64,000 bases of DNA from Kordia zhangzhouensis (GCF_001005305.1 NZ_LBMH01000003.1:655724-719723), one strand, 5' to 3'; counted from the first letter of the stretch, positions 30,327 to 39,407 are shown. Notes: a model not told the origin generated them from the letters alone. A program made the numbers and translations.

Positions 30327-32045
30327 ATGCAATCCTACCATAAAAATAAAACTCTTCGTGAAACAAACCAGATCGCGGCTGCGCATAGAGAAATTGCTAC
30401 AGAAGGGTATACAGGAAGAACCTTAAAAGACAACCGTTCTTCAACTGTTGCACAAACTAAAAAGAACACTACAGGATTACCAGATACTATAAAATCGGGA
30501 ATTGAAAACCTTTCAGGGCATTCACTTGATGATGTGAAAGTTCATTACAATTCATCCAAACCGGCACAATTAAACGCACATGCTTATGCACAAGGCAAAC
30601 ATATTCATATTGCTTCCGGACAAGAAAAACACTTGCCACATGAAGCTTGGCATATTGTACAACAAAAACAAGGACGAGTACGTCCTACCAAAACTGTTTC
30701 TGGAGCAAAAATTAATGATGATTCAAGTTTAGAGAAAGAAGCAGACGTGATGGGCGAAAAAGCCCTAAAACAACAGAATGTTATTCAAAAAAAACAATCT
30801 CAAACACATGTAACGCAATTGCATACTTCCTACGAAAGCACAAACGTAATGCAGTTGAAAAAAAATAATGCTCAAAAATTTATCAAAGATCATAACCTAG
30901 GAATTGGTGCTACTTTTTTGGAAGTACAAACCTATGTGCAAAACAGTTCGAATGATAAAAAACTTCGTTTGGGCTTACTAAACTCATGGAACTATAAACA
31001 AACAGGAATGTATAAAATTACAAAACCTGATGATTTGCTCCCAAAAAGCACCGATTTTACCACCATTGACGATTTAGCCAACTACGATTCTGATGAAGAT
31101 GATGAAACCGATTTAGATACTGTGATGAAAAGCAAATCACAAGAAACTATGGATTTGCAACGAACAGATTCAAAAAGAAATCAAAAAGACGTTTCTGTAT
31201 TTAATCCATTTGATGCCATTCGCTTTGGAAGACAAGTAAATAAAAGAGATTCATACCATAGGCTACCAATGATTACAAATATTGGAGGACATTATATTGA
31301 GCTTGATAATCCTGGCACAAAAGATATTTATGCAACTCCTTTGGAAGGAATCAAGAAAAAAAAGAGAAGAACATATAAACGTCAAGGAACGAGTAGTGAT
31401 TATAATTGGAGAAATTTAGCATTGCGTCTTGATGAAATGGGATACACTGATAGCAAAAGGCGAATGATAAATCTATTACGTTTTTATATTAAAAGAGGAG
31501 GAAAAATGAAAATGGACAGTGTATCGGCAGAAGCAATTGCTGCTATTGGAGCAGATTTAATGAAAGGGAGTAAAGGTGGACGTCATTACTTGTATAAAAC
31601 AATCCGTGCTATCAAAAAAAGTAAAAAAAGTCTAAGTTTTTCAGATGTTTTTGCGGGTACATCTCCTATGTACAAACCAGCCATTACTGGAGGACGTGCT
31701 TTGGTAACCAAAATGAATGCAAAGATAGAAGAAGACGCCAACAGACTATTGAATGTAAATAATTGTCTTATCAATGCAATTGCACTTGCTGCACATAATG
31801 CGATGCCAAATTTAGGGCAATTAATGCGTATTAGAGAGCAAATAGGAAGTTATGGTAATATGTTGATTGCTTCTCCTAGAATTATTCAAATTATCCGTCA
31901 AGTGTTGAATATACAAAACCCAATAACTATTGTATATCAAGGAATGATTCCGCCAGAAAATTTTGCTGGTCACGGTCATCAGTTAACTATTTATCATGTA
32001 AATGGAAATCACTTTACACACCAAGCTCCAAATACAAATAAGTAA
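30327..32045 (+). CDS. DUF4157 (eCIS_core) cargo protein with OTU/papain-like C-terminal domain
   Basis: The 572-residue protein starts at ATG 30327 (an in-frame TTG is 15 bases upstream). Residues ~50-125 form the eCIS core domain DUF4157: GLPDTIKSGIENLSGHSLDD, HYNSSKPAQLNAHAYAQGKH and HLPHEAWHIVQQKQGR, with HEAWH at 105-109. This domain marks eCIS-associated cargo. The middle part is charged and basic (KKKKRRTYKRQG). The end contains NVNNCLINAIALAAHN (Cys480) and, ~80 residues later, HQLTIYHVNGNHFTHQ (His562). This is the Cys...His spacing and context of OTU/papain-like cysteine proteases (GxC-x-x-x-A; NHF/Y). It is the best effector candidate here. Family is inferred; target unknown. Confidence 0.7.
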   Translation: MQSYHKNKTLRETNQIAAAHREIATEGYTGRTLKDNRSSTVAQTKKNTTGLPDTIKSGIENLSGHSLDDVKVHYNSSKPAQLNAHAYAQGKHIHIASGQEKHLPHEAWHIVQQKQGRVRPTKTVSGAKINDDSSLEKEADVMGEKALKQQNVIQKKQSQTHVTQLHTSYESTNVMQLKKNNAQKFIKDHNLGIGATFLEVQTYVQNSSNDKKLRLGLLNSWNYKQTGMYKITKPDDLLPKSTDFTTIDDLANYDSDEDDETDLDTVMKSKSQETMDLQRTDSKRNQKDVSVFNPFDAIRFGRQVNKRDSYHRLPMITNIGGHYIELDNPGTKDIYATPLEGIKKKKRRTYKRQGTSSDYNWRNLALRLDEMGYTDSKRRMINLLRFYIKRGGKMKMDSVSAEAIAAIGADLMKGSKGGRHYLYKTIRAIKKSKKSLSFSDVFAGTSPMYKPAITGGRALVTKMNAKIEEDANRLLNVNNCLINAIALAAHNAMPNLGQLMRIREQIGSYGNMLIASPRIIQIIRQVLNIQNPITIVYQGMIPPENFAGHGHQLTIYHVNGNHFTHQAPNTNK

Positions 32046-32097
32046 GAATCAATACAAATTTAAGTTTGCCTTTACAACAAAACTATCTCTGTATTTT

Positions 32098-33276
32098 ATG
32101 GAAAAGCAGTCTACACATAAACCAAAAAACCAGCACAAACCAATTGCCGCTGCTCATTCTAAAAATGAGCATACACATACAAAAGGTTTTTCTCTTGAAG
32201 ATAATCGGACAGCTCCTGCAATACAAACTAGAAAAAACAAAACAGGACTTCCTAATAACTTAAAATCTGGTATTGAAAATATTTCAGGACATTCATTAGA
32301 TGATGTAAAAGTACACTATAATTCATCCAAACCAGCGCAACTAAATGCACATGCTTATGCCCAAGGAAAACATATTCATGTAGCACCAGGACAAGAAAAA
32401 CATTTACCGCATGAAGCGTGGCACGTAGTACAGCAAAAACAAGGACGTGTGCGTCCTACCAAAACTGTTTCGGGAGCTTCAATTAATGATGATGTAAGTT
32501 TAGAAAAAGAAGCTGATGTAATGGGTAAAAAAGCAGTACAATTGAAACAAAAAACAACTCTTCCATTAAAAAATCATTCCAAAGAAAGTTCTATTGTGCA
32601 GCGTGCAAAATATATTGGCAATTATTTTGCAAAAAATGATGGAAATGTAAGAAACGACAAGCATCAAAAAATAGGAAACTATAAAAAGGACGATGTCATT
32701 AGTGTTAATTCAAGTAAAATGAAAGGCTTTACTACGGGTTTATTATTTGGAAGTAAAAATCACGTATATGGTACTGTAAATGATGTAAGTGGCTGGATAG
32801 TTGAAGATAATATTGGTGGTTGGAAAGAACATTTACCTCCTCTTAAAAATCGTAAAGTCCAAAAGAAAAAACTCTGGAATAATGTTCCTTCAAAATTTAC
32901 TTCCAAGAATACGGTCAATTCTAAAGGAAATTCTATGTATACAGTTACTAGTCACGATTTGTATAGATATGCTCCTGTAAATAAAGACCCGAAGCGAAAT
33001 GCACTAGATCAAGTTTACCACGATTCTATATGCCGTCATGTTGCCTTTACTTCAGATAATAATGCTTTAGAAAAGCTACATAATCCAGCATTTAAAACAG
33101 GGGAAGTAAGCTATGAAAATGGAAAACTAATGGCAAAAGATGAAGAAGGTAAAATACTCGTAGAAATTCCTATACAATTAGCTCCAAAAGTTGGTCTTAC
33201 AGTATTGGACTTTGATTATGTTGGAGGAAGACTTTCTGGAAGACATGTTGGTCATGAAATAGTTTCTGTAGATTAG
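32098..33276 (+). CDS. second DUF4157 (eCIS_core) cargo protein with SH3-like and unknown C-terminal parts
   Basis: The 392-residue protein starts at ATG 32098; the open frame reaches 32002 but overlaps the preceding gene. The core domain (~50-125) is nearly identical to that of the gene before it, including HEAWH at 105-109, the HYNSSKPAQLNAHAYAQGKH stretch and the RVRPTKTVSG tail. Beyond ~170 the two proteins differ entirely. Residues ~170-240 look like a bacterial SH3-type module (NVRNDKHQKIGNYKKDDVIS...GTVNDVSGWIVED). Residues ~275-392 are an unassigned domain with DSICRHVAF and a His-rich end (RHVGHEIVSVD). A toxin or cargo role is inferred from the core domain and location. It is the last gene before the terminator. 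Confidence 0.65.
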   Translation: MEKQSTHKPKNQHKPIAAAHSKNEHTHTKGFSLEDNRTAPAIQTRKNKTGLPNNLKSGIENISGHSLDDVKVHYNSSKPAQLNAHAYAQGKHIHVAPGQEKHLPHEAWHVVQQKQGRVRPTKTVSGASINDDVSLEKEADVMGKKAVQLKQKTTLPLKNHSKESSIVQRAKYIGNYFAKNDGNVRNDKHQKIGNYKKDDVISVNSSKMKGFTTGLLFGSKNHVYGTVNDVSGWIVEDNIGGWKEHLPPLKNRKVQKKKLWNNVPSKFTSKNTVNSKGNSMYTVTSHDLYRYAPVNKDPKRNALDQVYHDSICRHVAFTSDNNALEKLHNPAFKTGEVSYENGKLMAKDEEGKILVEIPIQLAPKVGLTVLDFDYVGGRLSGRHVGHEIVSVD

Positions 33277-33311
33277 TTTTTAGCTCTCACAACAAATTTA
33301 AGATGTATAAT

Positions 33312-33350
33312 AAAAAAGCACTCACGTATATAATACGTAAATGCTTTTTA
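33312..33350. terminator. bidirectional terminator closing the eCIS locus
   Basis: An outer stem pairs AAAAAAGCA (33312-33320) with TGCTTTTT (33342-33349). An inner perfect palindrome, ACGTAT-ATA-ATACGT, sits between. A/T tracts flank both sides, so it can act on the plus-strand eCIS run and on the convergent DUF2911 gene. Confidence 0.75.
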
Positions 33351-33376
33351 CCATATAAATAAACTAAAAGTAACTT

Positions 33377-33952
33377 CTATTTTAATGTAATTGGAAACTC
33401 TGCCACTGTTGTGTCCCAACCAATTTTTAAATGCACTACATTTTTACTTTTTTCATACAATACAATCGATAATTGTTCAATTTCTTGATCACTTTTTTGT
33501 GTAGGAACTGTAATACTTGCTACATCTTTGGAAGCATCGTATGAGAAATTTCCCCAACCATCGTTTTCAGAATTAATTTTTAAAGTCCACGAATCTTCAT
33601 TTGGAATAATAATTACAGAGTAACGACCTGCTTTCACTTTAGTGTCACCAATCATTACATCAGTGATAAATAAAATCTCTGTCGATTCATTGGCTCCAAC
33701 ACGCCATGCTTTTCCGTATTTTAACAATCCACCAAAAACGTCTCTTCCCTTTTTGTATGGTCGAGCATAAATAACACGAATCTTTGGTTCTAAAGCGTTC
33801 TTTTGTGCTTCTGTTTTTGCAAACGCTCTTTTAGCTGCGTCGGTTGGATAATGAGCAATATCTACAGGACTTTTGTCTGCTTTCTGAAATTCTTGAGCAT
33901 TCGCTACACTAATTGCTGCGAAAAACGCGAGCATCATCATTAATTTTTTCAT
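33377..33952 (-). CDS. secreted DUF2911 protein
   Basis: The 191-residue protein has a Sec signal peptide (MKKLMMMLAFFAAISVANA, cleavage before QEF). DUF2911 features are IRVIYARPYKKGRDVFGGLL, YGKAWRVGANESTEI and KAGRYSVIIIPNEDSWT. The family is widespread in Bacteroidota and its function is not established. Its start overlaps the stop of the DUF6503 gene by 4 bases (ATGA), so the two form an operon. Location is the periplasm or outer surface. Confidence 0.88.
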   Translation of the reverse strand: MKKLMMMLAFFAAISVANAQEFQKADKSPVDIAHYPTDAAKRAFAKTEAQKNALEPKIRVIYARPYKKGRDVFGGLLKYGKAWRVGANESTEILFITDVMIGDTKVKAGRYSVIIIPNEDSWTLKINSENDGWGNFSYDASKDVASITVPTQKSDQEIEQLSIVLYEKSKNVVHLKIGWDTTVAEFPITLK

Positions 33953-34764
33953 GATTGTTTGTTTAGATTAATTATGTTTTGGGTTTCTATTTTTGACACT
34001 TCTTTTAATTTGTCTGCTTCATACAATGCAGGCAAGTCTTTCAAAGGTGTTCCTACTTCAGCTTTATAATTGATGTAGTCTTGAAAAGTAATCCCATCTA
34101 TTACACGCACGTTGTATGCGCTACGAAAACGAACGCCACCACCATTTACATGATAATTATATGCCAAGAAATCTACTTTTTTTGTACTTTGATTAATCCA
34201 ATAATGGTACTCATCTTCAAAATCTTCGCCACCACCATCTTGACTAAAAGTTACTTTTAATACTTCATATGGCTGTCCTTTGATTGTCGTTTTTTCTACA
34301 TAACTAACATTTACAGCAGGATCATTTAATTTGTGAGGTAATGTAGCAAAATAGATAACTGAGTTGATTGCTCCTATTGCACTTGCTTTTTTCTTTTCAG
34401 AAAGTGTTACTTGTTCACCATTCACTTTACGAGAAAAAGTTCCGTTTTCTAATATATCTTCAGTTAATGTATCATTATTATGGCTTAATGATTCATACGT
34501 ATAATGCGTTCCATTGTTTTTAAAACGATATGTCTTGTTTCTAAACGTAAATTGATAATGAGCCTGATTGTACAATTTGCCTCCGTGTGCTTTGATGGTT
34601 TCATCTAAAATTGCAGAAGCTTTAGTAACGGTTTTAAGCTGCTCTTGCGAATGGGTAGAAGCTGTTTTTGTAGTAACAGTTGATTTTTTTTCTGTTTTAC
34701 ATGCCACAAAACAAGAAAGCAATACTACTGCTAGAAAAAAGTGTGGTAATTTTATAAAGTTCAC
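33949..34764 (-). CDS. DUF6503-type lipoprotein
   Basis: The frame opens at TTG 34809, but no ATG exists in the N-terminal part. The GTG at 34764 gives a clean signal peptide NFIKLPHFFLAVVLLSC with a lipobox (Cys18, or Cys22). I therefore choose it (271 residues), with moderate certainty. The mature part has HGGKLYNQAHYQFTFRNKTY and GQPYEVLKVTFSQDGGGEDF, as in DUF6503 proteins with outer-membrane LolA-like beta structure. Function is unknown. It sits upstream of and overlaps DUF2911, likely in the same transcript. Confidence 0.72.
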   Translation of the reverse strand: MNFIKLPHFFLAVVLLSCFVACKTEKKSTVTTKTASTHSQEQLKTVTKASAILDETIKAHGGKLYNQAHYQFTFRNKTYRFKNNGTHYTYESLSHNNDTLTEDILENGTFSRKVNGEQVTLSEKKKASAIGAINSVIYFATLPHKLNDPAVNVSYVEKTTIKGQPYEVLKVTFSQDGGGEDFEDEYHYWINQSTKKVDFLAYNYHVNGGGVRFRSAYNVRVIDGITFQDYINYKAEVGTPLKDLPALYEADKLKEVSKIETQNIINLNKQS

Positions 34765-35032
34765 GATTCTGGATTGATTTTTAGTTGAATCGTTGAATTT
34801 GTCGAACAATATTGAATTCCTTTCTTATTTTAACAGATTTTAACGTTTAAAAGCTTTTTCTGCTATATTGTCAATGACAAATTGGTATGTTTTTTTATCA
34901 AAAACAAAATAGCTCCTTTCTAGCTAACACATTGTTCTCTCAAATGTTCCAGCTATCTTTTCCTCATCATTTATTTGCGTTTGGTATGAAATAGGATAAA
35001 ATTTAATTCTCTAGCACAACTCATTCATAGTC

Positions 35033-35632
35033 TTACAATTTCTCAAATATTCCAAAAAGTTCCCTACTTGCCCGTGGAGGTATAGAATTATGTGCTTTTT
35101 CAAGTGTTTTAACTGTAAAGTATGGTTCAAAATAGTCCATATATTCTTCTTTACTACCTCCAAATGGTGGATTAATCAAATCGTCTGTCAACGGAAAGCA
35201 AAACCATAAGCCTACAAGTTTTCCTTTAGGCTGTAATAGTTTTGCCATATGTGTAGCATATGCTTTTCGTTTTTCGGGAAACGGAGGAAAGGAACAAAAA
35301 AAGGTTTGTTCGATGATGAGATTATATGTATTGTCATGCGTAAAGAAATCTTCGCAAATTAGCTGTTCTGTAGGAAAGTCAGGATTCCGTTCTTTAAATG
35401 CTTGAAGCGGAAGCTCAGAAATGTCTAAAATATAAACGTTTTTAAATCCTTGTTTCCACAAATATTCAGCTTCATATGCATTGCCAGCTCCTGGAATTAA
35501 AATCTTAGTATCTTTATCTTCTAATTGATCGATATATGTTTTAATTGGTGTAGAAGGTGCGCCAATGTCCCAACCTGTATTGGCTTCTTTATAGCGTTGT
35601 GACCAGTATTTTTTGGTTTCTTCTGTATTCAT
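35033..35632 (-). CDS. TPMT-family SAM-dependent methyltransferase
   Basis: The 199-residue protein starts at ATG 35632; an in-frame TTG 9 bases upstream is less likely. It matches thiopurine S-methyltransferase-like enzymes: YWSQRYKEANTGWDIGAPS, motif I ILIPGAGNAYEAEYLW, then VYILDISELPLQAFKERN and IIEQTFFCSFPP. The motif I GAGNAYE is the SAM-binding loop. In bacteria these enzymes methylate selenium, tellurium, thiocyanate, halides or small thiols; the substrate here is unknown. It is flanked by gaps on both sides and probably transcribed alone. Confidence 0.87.
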   Translation of the reverse strand: MNTEETKKYWSQRYKEANTGWDIGAPSTPIKTYIDQLEDKDTKILIPGAGNAYEAEYLWKQGFKNVYILDISELPLQAFKERNPDFPTEQLICEDFFTHDNTYNLIIEQTFFCSFPPFPEKRKAYATHMAKLLQPKGKLVGLWFCFPLTDDLINPPFGGSKEEYMDYFEPYFTVKTLEKAHNSIPPRASRELFGIFEKL

Positions 35633-35754
35633 AGTCTGCAATTTTATCTGTAAAGTTCAGAAAAGTATTTTAATATGTATTGTGTTTAGAAACTATCTGT
35701 ATAGTTATTACAAGAACATTTTGTAACAAACAGCTCCTAAGTAATTCAAAGAAA

Positions 35755-36903
35755 TTAGGTGCGTTTCAACCCTAAAATACTAAAGAAAAAACTAAATAGT
35801 ATAATTTGAAAGCCGAGCATGATTGTGAAAACGGCTGGCACAATAGTTCGTAGTGTTTCTACTGGTTTTAAATCACTAAAATTGGTAGCTTTCCATGTAA
35901 GAAAACCATCAATACTTAAGTAAATTCCAAAGAAGAAGAATAGAAAACCTATGATTAATCCTTTTTCAAGGTTTAAAAATTGAAAGAGTTTGTTATAACG
36001 TTTACTTTTGGGTAAGAGTCCATTTTCTACAGCAAACACTTTAGTAAGTCCGTAAAACATTAAGAATTGAAATCCTATAATTACCAATCCTGATGTGTAT
36101 AGTAATGTATGAACATCAAACACAACTCCTCCAATAGTGAGAGGTTTGATAATTAATAGGGAAGACAACACGATTCCTAATATAATACAAAAAAACGCAG
36201 GGTATAAAAATAACCAACGTGGACTGTAAAGTAATAAAAAGCGTAAATGTCGCCAACCATCGCTCCATGTGTGTAAATGTGGTGGTCGTGTACGTCCATC
36301 TGGGTGTAAAATGGTGGGAACTTCTGTAATAGATAATCCATTCAGCTTAGATTTGACAATCATTTCGGAAGCAAACTCCATTCCAGTTGTATTAAGTTGC
36401 ATCTTTTCATATGCAGCTTTAGAAAATCCACGTAACCCGCAGTGAAAATCGCCTATATTACTATTAAAAAACAGTCTGCCAATAAAAGACAATACTGGAT
36501 TTCCTAGATATTTGTGTAAAAAAGGCATAGCTCCTTTTTTGATGCCTCCTTTAAAACGATTCCCCATGACTAGATCATAGCCTGCACGTAATTTTTCCAC
36601 AAAAACCAGTAAAGCAGAAAAATCATAACTATCATCTGCATCACCCATAATTACATATTTACCTTGAGCCGCCTTGATTCCTCCTTTGAGCGCATTTCCA
36701 TATCCTTTTTCGGAGACAGCAACCACACGAGCATTCAATCGTTGAGCAATCGCTTGCGAACCATCTGTGCTTCCATTGTCTGCAATAACGACTTCACCTT
36801 CAATATGATTTTTTTCTAAAAAAGACTGTGCTTTTTTGATACATATTTCAAGCGTTTCCGCCTCATTTAGACAAGGCATCACTATGGATAATTCAAGATT
36901 CAT
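35755..36903 (-). CDS. family 2 glycosyltransferase with C-terminal membrane region
   Basis: The 382-residue protein has a GT-A catalytic domain (~1-230): SIVMPCLNEAETLEICI, ADNGSTDG, and the metal-binding GDADDSYDF. Four hydrophobic segments follow (e.g. WLFLYPAFFCIILGIVLSSL; GLIIGFLFFFFGIYLSIDG). The layout matches dolichol/undecaprenyl-phosphate hexose synthases that make lipid-linked sugar for transfer to surface glycans. Its start overlaps the upstream membrane-protein gene by 11 bases, so the two are probably partners, the latter possibly using the lipid-linked sugar. The sugar is unknown. Confidence 0.88.
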   Translation of the reverse strand: MNLELSIVMPCLNEAETLEICIKKAQSFLEKNHIEGEVVIADNGSTDGSQAIAQRLNARVVAVSEKGYGNALKGGIKAAQGKYVIMGDADDSYDFSALLVFVEKLRAGYDLVMGNRFKGGIKKGAMPFLHKYLGNPVLSFIGRLFFNSNIGDFHCGLRGFSKAAYEKMQLNTTGMEFASEMIVKSKLNGLSITEVPTILHPDGRTRPPHLHTWSDGWRHLRFLLLYSPRWLFLYPAFFCIILGIVLSSLLIIKPLTIGGVVFDVHTLLYTSGLVIIGFQFLMFYGLTKVFAVENGLLPKSKRYNKLFQFLNLEKGLIIGFLFFFFGIYLSIDGFLTWKATNFSDLKPVETLRTIVPAVFTIMLGFQIILFSFFFSILGLKRT

Positions 36904-38176
36904 ATACTTTTTTATGCAGCGAATTTAAAAAAATAAATATAGCTAGAAATAATACCCAGTCATTGTAAAAGGTAAAACGAATTACTGCATGCATTCCGAT
37001 AGCTACTAATAGTACGTTTGCAATGGTTGCTAATGATATAATAAATAACACTTTACATATTTTATCATTTCGCTTTAATAACATACAAAAACTAACTATC
37101 GCAATGATAAAATATAGAAGTGTAGGTTTTGATCCTCCCAACCCATAGATAAAATTCCCTTGGTAGATACGTCTCCATTTAGAAAAATTATCCAATATCA
37201 AAGGTTTGGTAATTGTATTAATCATTTTATCCAACGCAATATAGGTTTCTTCTTCAGACATATGATTACCTACTATTTCTTTACCATTTTGAAATATCGG
37301 CCCCATTTGCATATTGGCATAATTCTCAATGTAATACAGGGTTGGCGATTGTTGTAACGGCACTATACTCATAGTATGGATATTCATATTTTGCTCCATT
37401 AATTCGTAATGTGTTTTTTGGAAAAATTCTTTTTCTTTAGGAGTATTAAGTACCTCAACATCTTCGGCATCTGAAACAAATAATATAGGAGTAATCAAAC
37501 TCATCCCTGTCCATGGTGTACTTACAAAATGCCCATGTACTACCTTATGATATGTTTTATCGATTAAAGAAGTAATGAACGGAAGCACAAGAAATAATAC
37601 TATAAGAAAGCCATGTTTTTTAAATGTTTTTTGCTGAAAACTAATCCAACTAATTAAAAGTAATCCTAACGGAATTAGAAATACAAATTGATAACGTGTA
37701 ATGAGTAAAAGTCCTATTAATGGCAACGCAAAAAATACTTCTTTTCTTTTATTTGTACAGAAATAGCTGATGAATTTTGCTAAAATTATTAGATACAATC
37801 CATATGATATAGCTTCTGTAAGTATATTATTAGCAATTTTTAATCCTGATACCAAAGGCAACAGCAATATTACCATAAGGCATATGCTAAACCATTCGTT
37901 TAATAGCTGCAACGAACGCATTTTATGGGTAAAATAATATATACTAAAGCAGCAGAAAGAAGTTTGAATGAAACATAAGGCCACTTTATAATTAACACCA
38001 AAAATAGAGTCAATAGTTTCCAAAAAAAGTGGGTAGCCAGGTGTCCGAATAATGTGTTTATTAAGGTATCCTATAGAATCAGGAAATACTTCGATTGGAT
38101 GGCGAAATACGATCACAAAAACAACAAGGAATAAAATTCCAATTGCAATATTACTTTTCTGTTGAAACCACTTCAC
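36893..38176 (-). CDS. polytopic membrane protein, possible GT-C-type glycosyltransferase
   Basis: The 427-residue protein starts at GTG 38176 (no ATG is available near). It has roughly ten hydrophobic segments, a loop between ~210 and 330, and an aromatic C-terminus. Residues HPIEVFPDSIGYLNKHIIRT...GYPLFL near the N-terminus resemble the Asp-containing first loop (DS-x-x-Y) of GT-C membrane glycosyltransferases. This is consistent with its overlap with the GT2 gene, which would supply lipid-linked sugar. I do not see a confident family signature, so the enzymatic role is inferred from neighbour and topology. Confidence 0.55.
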   Translation of the reverse strand: MKWFQQKSNIAIGILFLVVFVIVFRHPIEVFPDSIGYLNKHIIRTPGYPLFLETIDSIFGVNYKVALCFIQTSFCCFSIYYFTHKMRSLQLLNEWFSICLMVILLLPLVSGLKIANNILTEAISYGLYLIILAKFISYFCTNKRKEVFFALPLIGLLLITRYQFVFLIPLGLLLISWISFQQKTFKKHGFLIVLFLVLPFITSLIDKTYHKVVHGHFVSTPWTGMSLITPILFVSDAEDVEVLNTPKEKEFFQKTHYELMEQNMNIHTMSIVPLQQSPTLYYIENYANMQMGPIFQNGKEIVGNHMSEEETYIALDKMINTITKPLILDNFSKWRRIYQGNFIYGLGGSKPTLLYFIIAIVSFCMLLKRNDKICKVLFIISLATIANVLLVAIGMHAVIRFTFYNDWVLFLAIFIFLNSLHKKVYES

Positions 38177-38289
38177 TTTGATCGTTTTTGGTAAAAATAT
38201 TTATATTTTTTTAGAATTAAGATGATTTCAATAGAGATTATAAAGCTTTGCGTAAGTCTGAGGAATAGTTATGCTTAGTATTAAAGCAT

Positions 38290-39378
38290 TTACTTTAGGA
38301 GAGCGCGTTCATTTATTTTTTGATAAATCTTTTTTCCAAGCTTTTTTGCGCCTGTTGGTGTATTGTGAAAGTAATCGTAAAAATCGGTCACGTGCCAATC
38401 GTTATCATTTGTCAAATCGATGACCAATTTTGGTCCAGCAACTTCTGTGATTGCTTCGTTCAGTTTGTTGAGCAGACGATAATAACCAATTCCATTGTAA
38501 GCATATTTATCTTCTAAATATTGGATTAGTTCCGTACCAAATAGTTTGTCATTTCTAAGTTTGTAATGTAAGCTTGGTTGTGTAACGAACACAGGAATCG
38601 CATTAATACGTTTCGTATAGGTCACTAATTGTTGAATACGAGATTTGAATGCTTTGAGGTTTTTTTCGTCATAAATTTCTAACAGTTTTTCGTTTAGTAT
38701 TTCTTCTTTTGTGTACTGTACTCGTGAAAAATCAATTCTTCGATGTCCTACCTCAAATTTTTGTGCTTTTTGCATGCCTCGAATTTTGCGATACGCATTA
38801 TATATTGCTGATTTGTCTTTAATCTGGCTTTTAACACTTTTAGATTCGGTTATTGCGATTTCGTCAAACTTGGAATCGTCACTCACACGATAAAAATCAT
38901 TGATTCCCACGTAAAAAAGAATCACTTTAGGTCGTAGTTTTTCAATCTTAGGAAACCAAATTTCTGTACTTTTTACATGCCCAAAAGTAGATTGTCCGTC
39001 GACGCCTGCGTTGGATACAAATATGTTTTGATTCTTTCGTTGAAATTCTTTTTCCAAGACGGTTTGCCATGTTTGGATATCGTCGATATAACGTTGATCG
39101 GTTGTACTGCCACCTACCGTAAGAATAGTTATTTTTTCAGGTTGATTAAAGGTAGAAATTCCACGTAATCCGTACGAATCTCTCGAATACGTGATGATGG
39201 GATTTTTAGTATCGTACAAATGACGTACGTCAAATTCAAATTTTGCATCACGAATAATTCCTAAATTGTTCAACTCATTACTTTCATTGAACCAACCGCC
39301 AAAAAACAGTTCAATCAAAATAATCCCTACAAAGAGAATTGCTATGTTTACAAGAAGTAATTTGAGTTTTTTTTGCAT
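38290..39378 (-). CDS. membrane-anchored SGNH/GDSL-type hydrolase
   Basis: The 362-residue protein has an N-terminal membrane anchor (LLLVNIAILFVGIILIELFF). The SGNH blocks are TVGGSTTDQR (nucleophile Ser91), FYVGINDFYR (block III Asn region), and DYFHNTPTGAKKLG near the end, with the catalytic His. Such enzymes remove acyl or acetyl groups from envelope glycans or lipids. Substrate is unknown. The glycosyltransferase genes lie downstream on the same strand, after a 113-base gap. Confidence 0.82.
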   Translation of the reverse strand: MQKKLKLLLVNIAILFVGIILIELFFGGWFNESNELNNLGIIRDAKFEFDVRHLYDTKNPIITYSRDSYGLRGISTFNQPEKITILTVGGSTTDQRYIDDIQTWQTVLEKEFQRKNQNIFVSNAGVDGQSTFGHVKSTEIWFPKIEKLRPKVILFYVGINDFYRVSDDSKFDEIAITESKSVKSQIKDKSAIYNAYRKIRGMQKAQKFEVGHRRIDFSRVQYTKEEILNEKLLEIYDEKNLKAFKSRIQQLVTYTKRINAIPVFVTQPSLHYKLRNDKLFGTELIQYLEDKYAYNGIGYYRLLNKLNEAITEVAGPKLVIDLTNDNDWHVTDFYDYFHNTPTGAKKLGKKIYQKINERALLK

Positions 39379-39407
39379 GACAGAAACGAAAATACCAAAT
39401 TACAATG

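Noticed and set aside
30630..30660. HEAWH of the DUF4157 domain as proof of a metalloprotease toxin
   Set aside because: The motif is common to the eCIS core domain in general and identical in both cargo proteins, so it cannot define the specific effector activity.
32002..32097. Upstream extension of the second DUF4157 gene
   Set aside because: It would overlap the previous gene by 44 bases and adds residues not seen in the paralogous neighbour; ATG 32098 gives a start equivalent to the neighbour.
5534..33276. Prophage or R-type pyocin
   Set aside because: No capsid, terminase, portal, integrase, holin or endolysin gene is present, while DUF4255, AAA+ ATPase, CIS tape measure and DUF4157 cargo are. 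This is the eCIS gene set.
35690..35725. TTACAA/TTGTAA inverted repeat after the GT2 gene as terminator
   Set aside because: Only six base pairs with a long loop and no T tract; not supported.
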